Source of the DNA: CAWFKS01 sp963816435
GTDB lineage: Bacteria > Pseudomonadota > Alphaproteobacteria > Rhizobiales > Rhizobiaceae
DNA length: 64,000 nucleotides
Reading direction: 5' to 3'
Assembly: GCA_963816435.1 (NCBI GenBank)
Contig: CAWFKS010000020.1
Span: forward strand, 62,001 to 126,000
The number at the start of each line of letters is the position of its first letter. Position 1 is the first letter of the stretch. The translations under genes and the position numbers were made by a program. Of the stretch, positions 59,712 through 64,000 are shown in pieces. The notes under the pieces were generated by a model that had not been told where the DNA came from, did no database searches, and was given only the letters and a program-made list of their open reading frames with translations.

Positions 59712-60144
59712 ATGTCTGTCGTCTTCCAGATTGCCGCAGGCAGCGGCGTATTGCTCCTGTGCACCCTGCTGCACGTCGCCGTGCTGCTCAGGCTGATCGA
59801 GTTCTTGCTGAGACGGTCGGCGCTGGGCAAGCCGCACGGCAATTTCCGCTCCGACTTCGCCCACGTCATCGTGCCGGTCATGGTCATCGTCGTGTCGCAC
59901 ACGATCCAGATCTACATCTGGTCGATCGGGCTGGCGCTGGCCGGCGCGCTGCACGGCTACGAGCGACCATCTACTTCGCGCTGGTCACCTACACGACGGT
60001 CGGCTATGGCGATCTCGTGCTGACCCGGACTACCAGATATTCGGCGCCATGGCGGCGGTCACCGGCATCATCAATTTCGGCATCAGCACCGCCTTCCTGG
60101 TCGGCTACTTCGCCCGCGCGCTGCGCCTGCAGAGCGACGAGTAG
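59712..60144 (+). CDS. Potassium channel family protein (two one-base deletions)
   Basis: This is a 144-residue ion-channel protein after correction. Two or three helices flank a pore with the potassium selectivity filter TTVGYGD in ALVTYTTVGYGDLVLT. The frame is broken by a missing G near 59964 (HGYEATIYFALV when restored) and a missing C in the run 60024-60026 (LTPDYQIFGAMAAVTGI). The end AFLVGYFARALRLQSDE is then in frame. Both losses flank the filter. Whether it is functional depends on whether these are sequence errors. Confidence 0.78.
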
Positions 60145-60182
60145 AGGCCGACGGATGAGGCGCGTCGCCTCGGCGACGGCGC

Positions 60183-60243
60183 TCGTTCTTGTTTTCTCGC
60201 AATTCCGGACGGAAAACCGGCTTCCACTTTTCCTGGAATTGCC
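60183..60243. repeat. AATTCC-type dispersed repeat, second copy
   Basis: Reading on the minus strand from the stop codon of the dehydrogenase gene, GGGCAATTCCAGGAAAAGTG and GGTTTTCCGTCCGGAATTGC repeat the 13202 copy with about seven or eight differences in 60 bases. The arms GCAATTCC/GGAATTGC and GGAAAA/TTTTCC form an imperfect dyad. Confidence 0.72.
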
Positions 60244-61363
60244 CTAGCGCGCCGCCGCGATCCGTTCCTCGGCGATGCGCTGCGCGACGTCGTTGGTCGG
60301 CAGGTTTTCGGCATCGGCCCGCGCGAAGATGTCGGCGAGCGTCGCCGGTATCTCGGCGACCTTGGCCATCGTCGCCTCCCGGTCGTAGCCGCCCGGCGCC
60401 AGTTCGGCCGCCACGTTGATGAGACCGCCGGCATTGATGACGTAGTCGGGCGCGTAGAGAACGCCGCGCTCCTTCAGCCGGCGCGCATCCTCGTGCTTCT
60501 CCAGCTGATTGTTGGCCGACCCGGCTACTATTTCTGCCTTCAGCGAGGGAATCGTCCTTTCCGACAGCACGCCGCCGAGCGCGCAGGGCGCGAAGATGTC
60601 TGCCTCGACGGCAACGATCTCCCCGGGCGTCGACGCAGTGGCGCCGAGGTCCGCCACGGCCTTGTCGACCCGGGCGCCGTCGATGTCGGCGACGACGAGC
60701 TCCGCGCCCGCCGCCTTCAGCCTTTCGCACAACGCACGGCCGACCGCGCCCAGCCCCTGCACGGCCACGCGCCTGCCGGCGAGATCGTCGCTGCCGAACG
60801 CATGCGCGTGCGCCGCCTTCAGCCCGAGGAAAGCAGCCCTCGGCGGTGACGGGCGACGGGTTGCCGCTGCCGCCCTTGGTGGTGCCGGTGACGTTGGGCG
60901 TGCGGGCACGCAGGAAGTCGGCGTCGGCGAGCGTCAGCCCGACATCCTCGCCGGTGAAATACTGCCCGTCGAGGGCCGCCAGCATTTCCGAATAGGCTTC
61001 CAGCAGCGCCGGCGTCTTGTCCGTCTTCGCGTCGGCCATGATGACGGCCTTGCCGCCGCCGAACGGCACGTTGGCGATCGCCGCCTTGAAGGTCATGCCG
61101 CGCGACAGCCGCAGCGCGTCGGTGAGCGCGGCCTCGAAGCTTTCGTGCGGCCAGATGCGCGTGCCGCCGAGCGCCGGGCCGAGCGTGGTGTCGTGGATCG
61201 CCACGATCGCCGTCAGCCCGCGCCTGTCGTCGCGGCCGAGCCAGATTCGCTCGTGTCCGTCGAAGGCCGGCAGCCTCGCCGCCTTCTCGGTGATGTCGGT
61301 GATTTCGAGAGTGGAATTCCCGGCCTGCGGGCGCAGGGTTCGCGGTTCGCTCACTTGCAGCAT
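60244..61363 (-). CDS. Glu/Leu/Phe/Val dehydrogenase (one-base frameshift)
   Basis: This is an NAD-dependent amino-acid dehydrogenase of 372 residues after correction. LGPALGGTRIWPHESFEAAL and MTFKAAIANVPFGGGKAVIM are the leucine/phenylalanine dehydrogenase signatures, the latter with the catalytic lysine. The NAD domain has VAVQGLGAVGRALCERL and LVVADIDG. An extra G in the run at 60837-60839 breaks SPVTAEAAFLGLKAAH. GGAGGA precedes the ATG at 61363. The family fits leucine dehydrogenase best, though valine or phenylalanine activity cannot be excluded. Confidence 0.88.
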
Positions 61364-61544
61364 GTCGTTCCTCCCGACGGCTTTGGTTGCGTCGAAAACT
61401 ATAGGGTCGGGAACGGGTTCTTTGGTTGCGAAGTGGGCAGCCGGCGGGACCCGACCTTGCGGGTCCAACGCTTGAGACTTTGCGATTGTTTCTGAAGACG
61501 GTCGCGACGGATCGCCGCGACCGCGTGTTCGAGGCCGAGCCGGC

Positions 61545-61971
61545 TCAGGCCAGCCGCGCCTCCAGCGTACACCTTGATCGCGCCGAGCGCCTTCGACACC
61601 GGGCACTCGGCCTTGGCCTTGTCGGCGAGTTCCTTGAACTTGGCCTCCTCGATGCCCGGGACCGTGCCGACCAGCGTGATCGCGCTTTCGGTGATGCCGG
61701 TGCCGGGAATGAGCGTGACGACGCCGCGCGCCTCCAGCTTCTCGGCCGGCGTGCCGTTGTTTTCCAGGAAGGCGGAAAGCTGCATGGCGAAGCAGCCGGC
61801 ATGGGCAGCCGCGATCAGCTCCTCCGGATTGGTGCCGGACTTGCCGCCCTCGTCCTGGAAGCGGGTCTTGAAGGAATAGGGCTGGGCCGACAGCGCGCCG
61901 CTCTGCACGTCGAGCGTGCCGCTGCCCTCCTTGAGCGTTCCCTTCCAGACGGCCGTGGCGTTGCGCTGCAT
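61545..61971 (-). CDS. OsmC-family peroxiredoxin-like protein (one-base frameshift at the end)
   Basis: This is a 141-residue OsmC-type protein that would reduce organic hydroperoxides. The first redox cysteine is in ELIAAAHAGCFAMQLSAFL (about C60) and the second in KAECPVSKALG (about C124). The opening RNATAVWKGTLKEGSGTLD is typical of true OsmC. An extra base at 61569 shifts only the last eight residues. Corrected, the protein ends IKVTLEARLA at 61545 rather than running on. A 180-base spacer with two GC hairpins follows. Confidence 0.88.
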
Positions 61972-62087
61972 GATGGTTCTCCTTGTCGGTGGGCGGCTTG
62001 ATCGCCGCGAAATGAAAACCTAGCGCTGCTCGCCTGCCAAGGCAGGCCCCCCGGTGCAAAATTTGTCGTGAACGAAGGACCGGCGGT

Positions 62088-63359
62088 TCAGATCGGCTCG
62101 CCCTGCAGCAGGCGCGGCGTCGCGCCGGTCAGGCCGGAGGCCTGGCGGATGAAGAAGCTCTTCAGCCCCGGCATCCGGTCGACCAGCCCGAGCCCGATGT
62201 CGCGGACTGCTCGCAGCGGCCCGAAATCGTTGGAGAACAGGCGGTTCAGCACGTCGGTGGTGACGCCCATCTGCCAGGTGTCGAAGCGCCGCCAGGTCTG
62301 GTAGCCCTCCAGCACGTCGAGCGCGCCGATGTCCTGGCCGAGCCTGTCGGCCTCGACGATGGTCTCGGCCAGTGCCGCGGCGTCCTTGAAGCCGAGATTG
62401 AGGCCCTGCCCGGCGATCGGGTGAATGCCGTGGGCGGCGTCGCCGACCAGCGCGATGCGGTCGGCCACGAAGGCGCGCGCCAGCGTCAGCCCCAGCGGCC
62501 ATGCGCGCGGCGTGCCTTCGACGCGGATCTCGCCGAGCTTCAGGCCGAAGCGCCGCTCGAGCTCGGTCTCGAACACCAGCCTGTCTTCCTTGACCAGCCG
62601 CTCGGCCTCCGCCGTCCGCTCGCTCCACACGATCGAGGAGCGGTTGGTGCCGTCGCTGGCGGGTTTCAGCGGCAGGATGGCGAACGGCCCGGCAGGCAGG
62701 AAGTGCTCCTCGGCCCTGCCCTCGTGCGGACGCTCGTGGACGACGGTGCAAACGATGCCGGACTGGCCGTAGTCCCAGTGCACCGTGCCGATGCCGGCCA
62801 TCTCGCGCAGCCGCGACTTCACGCCGTCGGCGGCGACCAGCAGCCTCGCCTCGAAGACGGTGCCGTCGGCGAGCGTCGCCTCGACACCGGCGCCGACGCG
62901 CTCGAAGCCGTCGACCGCCACGCCCTCCACCATGTCGATGCCGAGTTCGCCCGCCCGGCGCCGCAGCGCGCCGTTAAGATCGACATTGGCCACCATGTGC
63001 GCGAACGGCTCGCCCGGGGCCACCTCGCCATCGAAGGTGAGGAACACCGGCCGCACCGGGTCGGAGCTGCGCGAATCGGTGACGATCATCTCCGTCATCG
63101 CCTGCGCTTGCGGCGCGATCTCTTCCCAGCATCCGAGCCGGTCGAGCATGCGCGAGGCGGCCGCCGCGATCGCCGAGCAGCGCCCGTCCTTCTTCCACAC
63201 GCCCGCGGGCGCGGCGTCCACGACGGCCAGCGAAAGGTTCGGCCGCGCCTGCTTGATGGCGACCGCCGTCGCCAGCCCGACATAGCCGGCGCCGGCCACC
63301 AGCACGTCCACGCTGCGCCGTCCGGCCTTGCTGTTGCCCGTCTTCCGTGCCGCGGCCAT
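62088..63359 (-). CDS. UbiH/UbiF-type FAD-dependent hydroxylase (ubiquinone biosynthesis)
   Basis: This encodes a 423-residue flavoprotein monooxygenase of the UbiH/COQ6 family, which hydroxylates the benzoquinone ring during ubiquinone synthesis. VDVLVAGAGYVGLATAVAIK is the FAD-binding fold, LLVAADGVKSRLRE the DG motif, and RIALVGDAAHGIHPIAGQGLNLGFKD the GD and NADPH-linked block. I prefer the ATG at 63359, because the upstream 44 codons look non-coding. Which ring position it hydroxylates cannot be told. It is divergent from tesB. Confidence 0.87.
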   Translation of the reverse strand: MAAARKTGNSKAGRRSVDVLVAGAGYVGLATAVAIKQARPNLSLAVVDAAPAGVWKKDGRCSAIAAAASRMLDRLGCWEEIAPQAQAMTEMIVTDSRSSDPVRPVFLTFDGEVAPGEPFAHMVANVDLNGALRRRAGELGIDMVEGVAVDGFERVGAGVEATLADGTVFEARLLVAADGVKSRLREMAGIGTVHWDYGQSGIVCTVVHERPHEGRAEEHFLPAGPFAILPLKPASDGTNRSSIVWSERTAEAERLVKEDRLVFETELERRFGLKLGEIRVEGTPRAWPLGLTLARAFVADRIALVGDAAHGIHPIAGQGLNLGFKDAAALAETIVEADRLGQDIGALDVLEGYQTWRRFDTWQMGVTTDVLNRLFSNDFGPLRAVRDIGLGLVDRMPGLKSFFIRQASGLTGATPRLLQGEPI

Positions 63360-63491
63360 TCCTGCTCTCCCTGCGAGCCTGCGCCCGTCCGACCGGCCAG
63401 CCTGGCCGGCGAGCCGACGTGCCCGCTTGACTTGATTCGGCCCTTCCTGTTGGAACCTTGCAACCGGCGCCACCTGGAAGGGCAATTGCAC

Positions 63492-64000
63492 ATGACATCG
63501 GCCATGCAGGAGCTTCTTTCAATACTCGACCTCGAGAAGCTCGAACACAACCTCTTCCGCGGCCGCAGCCCGCAGACCGGATGGCAGCGCGTTTTCGGCG
63601 GCCAGGTGATCAGCCAGGCGCTGGTCGCCGCCCAGCGCACCGTCGAGACGGACCGGCACGTCCACTCCCTGCATTGCTATTTCATGCTCGGCGGCGACCC
63701 CGCCGTGCCGATCGTCTACCAGGTCGACCGGCTGCGCGACGGCGGCAGCTTCGCCACCCGCCGCGTCACCGCCATCCAGCACGGCCGCGCCATCTTCTCG
63801 CTGGAGTGCTCCTTCCACGTCGACGAGGACGGGCCGGAGCACCAGATGCCGATGCCCGAAGGCGTGCCGCAGCCGGAGGAGCTGAAGACCCAGTTCGAGC
63901 TGCTGGAGCAGGTCGGCGCCGACCTTCCCGAGGGCGTGCGCCGGTTCTGGGCGCGCGAAAGGCCGCTCGAGGTCAAGCCGGTCAACATCGAGCACTACAC
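63492..64000 (+). CDS. tesB: Acyl-CoA thioesterase II (truncated by window edge)
   Basis: TesB hydrolyses medium- and long-chain acyl-CoA. The first 169 residues are present, holding the first hot-dog domain. ELLSILDLEKLEHNLFRGRSP and GWQRVFGGQVISQALVAAQRTV are the TesB signatures. HSLHCYFMLGGDP and FATRRVTAIQHGRAIF follow. The catalytic Asp/Gln residues of the second domain lie beyond the edge. It may start at ATG 63492 or 63504. The gap to the divergent hydroxylase is 132 bases. Confidence 0.92.
   Translation, partial: MTSAMQELLSILDLEKLEHNLFRGRSPQTGWQRVFGGQVISQALVAAQRTVETDRHVHSLHCYFMLGGDPAVPIVYQVDRLRDGGSFATRRVTAIQHGRAIFSLECSFHVDEDGPEHQMPMPEGVPQPEELKTQFELLEQVGADLPEGVRRFWARERPLEVKPVNIEHY

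Noticed and set aside
61447..61525. Hairpins between osmC and the dehydrogenase gene
   Set aside because: GGACCCG/CGGGTCC and a CGGTCGCG dyad are present but lack T-runs, so they are not called terminators.

Overview
The window is high-GC chromosomal DNA from an alphaproteobacterium of the order Hyphomicrobiales (Rhizobiales), most like the Mesorhizobium/Phyllobacteriaceae group. The evidence is the gene orders acnA-ccmABCDG, omp19-zapE-mdh-sucCDAB-lpdA and rimM-trmD-rplS-leuC, a Brucella Omp19-type lipoprotein, GGAAC-N16/17-CGTT promoters of the EcfG general stress sigma factor, and palindromic intergenic repeats of rhizobial type. No rRNA, tRNA, CRISPR array, prophage or insertion sequence was recognised. 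Taxonomy is inferred from content only.

Layout. 1-6.3 kb: a DUF2794 gene, a structured plus-strand RNA candidate, a secreted DUF1223 protein, a ceramidase, a DUF1778/GNAT toxin-antitoxin pair and acnA. 6.6-12.2 kb: the cytochrome c maturation cluster ccmA-ccmB // ccmC-ccmD-ccmG, split by a flavin monooxygenase and an ArsR/SRPBCC/GFA cassette. 12.2-20.2 kb: DUF2332, PPOX flavoprotein, yciB, ftsY, mtaB, dapF, DUF1328 and a metallo-beta-lactamase-fold hydrolase. 20.4-37.1 kb: omp19, zapE and the TCA block mdh-sucC-sucD-sucA-sucB-lpdA, interrupted by a VapBC-like module, a DUF4160/DUF2442 pair, LysE, two MAPEG proteins and an SDR. 37.2-50.6 kb: xerC, rimM, trmD, rplS, a partial amino-acid ABC transporter, stress genes and leuC. 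50.7-64 kb: a diguanylate cyclase, two uncharacterised envelope genes, sdhCDAB, a PD-(D/E)XK-like protein, a potassium channel, an amino-acid dehydrogenase, OsmC, a UbiH-type hydroxylase and the 5' end of tesB.

Together acnA, sdhCDAB, mdh, sucCDAB and lpdA give aconitase, succinate dehydrogenase, malate dehydrogenase, succinyl-CoA synthetase and 2-oxoglutarate dehydrogenase. Accessory genes, including three toxin-antitoxin-type modules, sit in the gaps of these conserved operons. Five probable EcfG promoters precede DUF1328, omp19, a Pro/Ala-rich membrane protein, an MgtC-like protein and an SDR, suggesting a local share of the general stress regulon.

A caveat affects the whole window. About twenty genes, many of them housekeeping (acnA, sdhA, sucB, ftsY, dapF, mtaB, zapE, ccmB), carry one-base indels, mostly an extra base. 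Both sides of each indel still encode normal protein, so sequence or assembly error is more likely than gene decay. Coordinates for these genes span the whole reconstructed gene, and the indel position is given in each entry.
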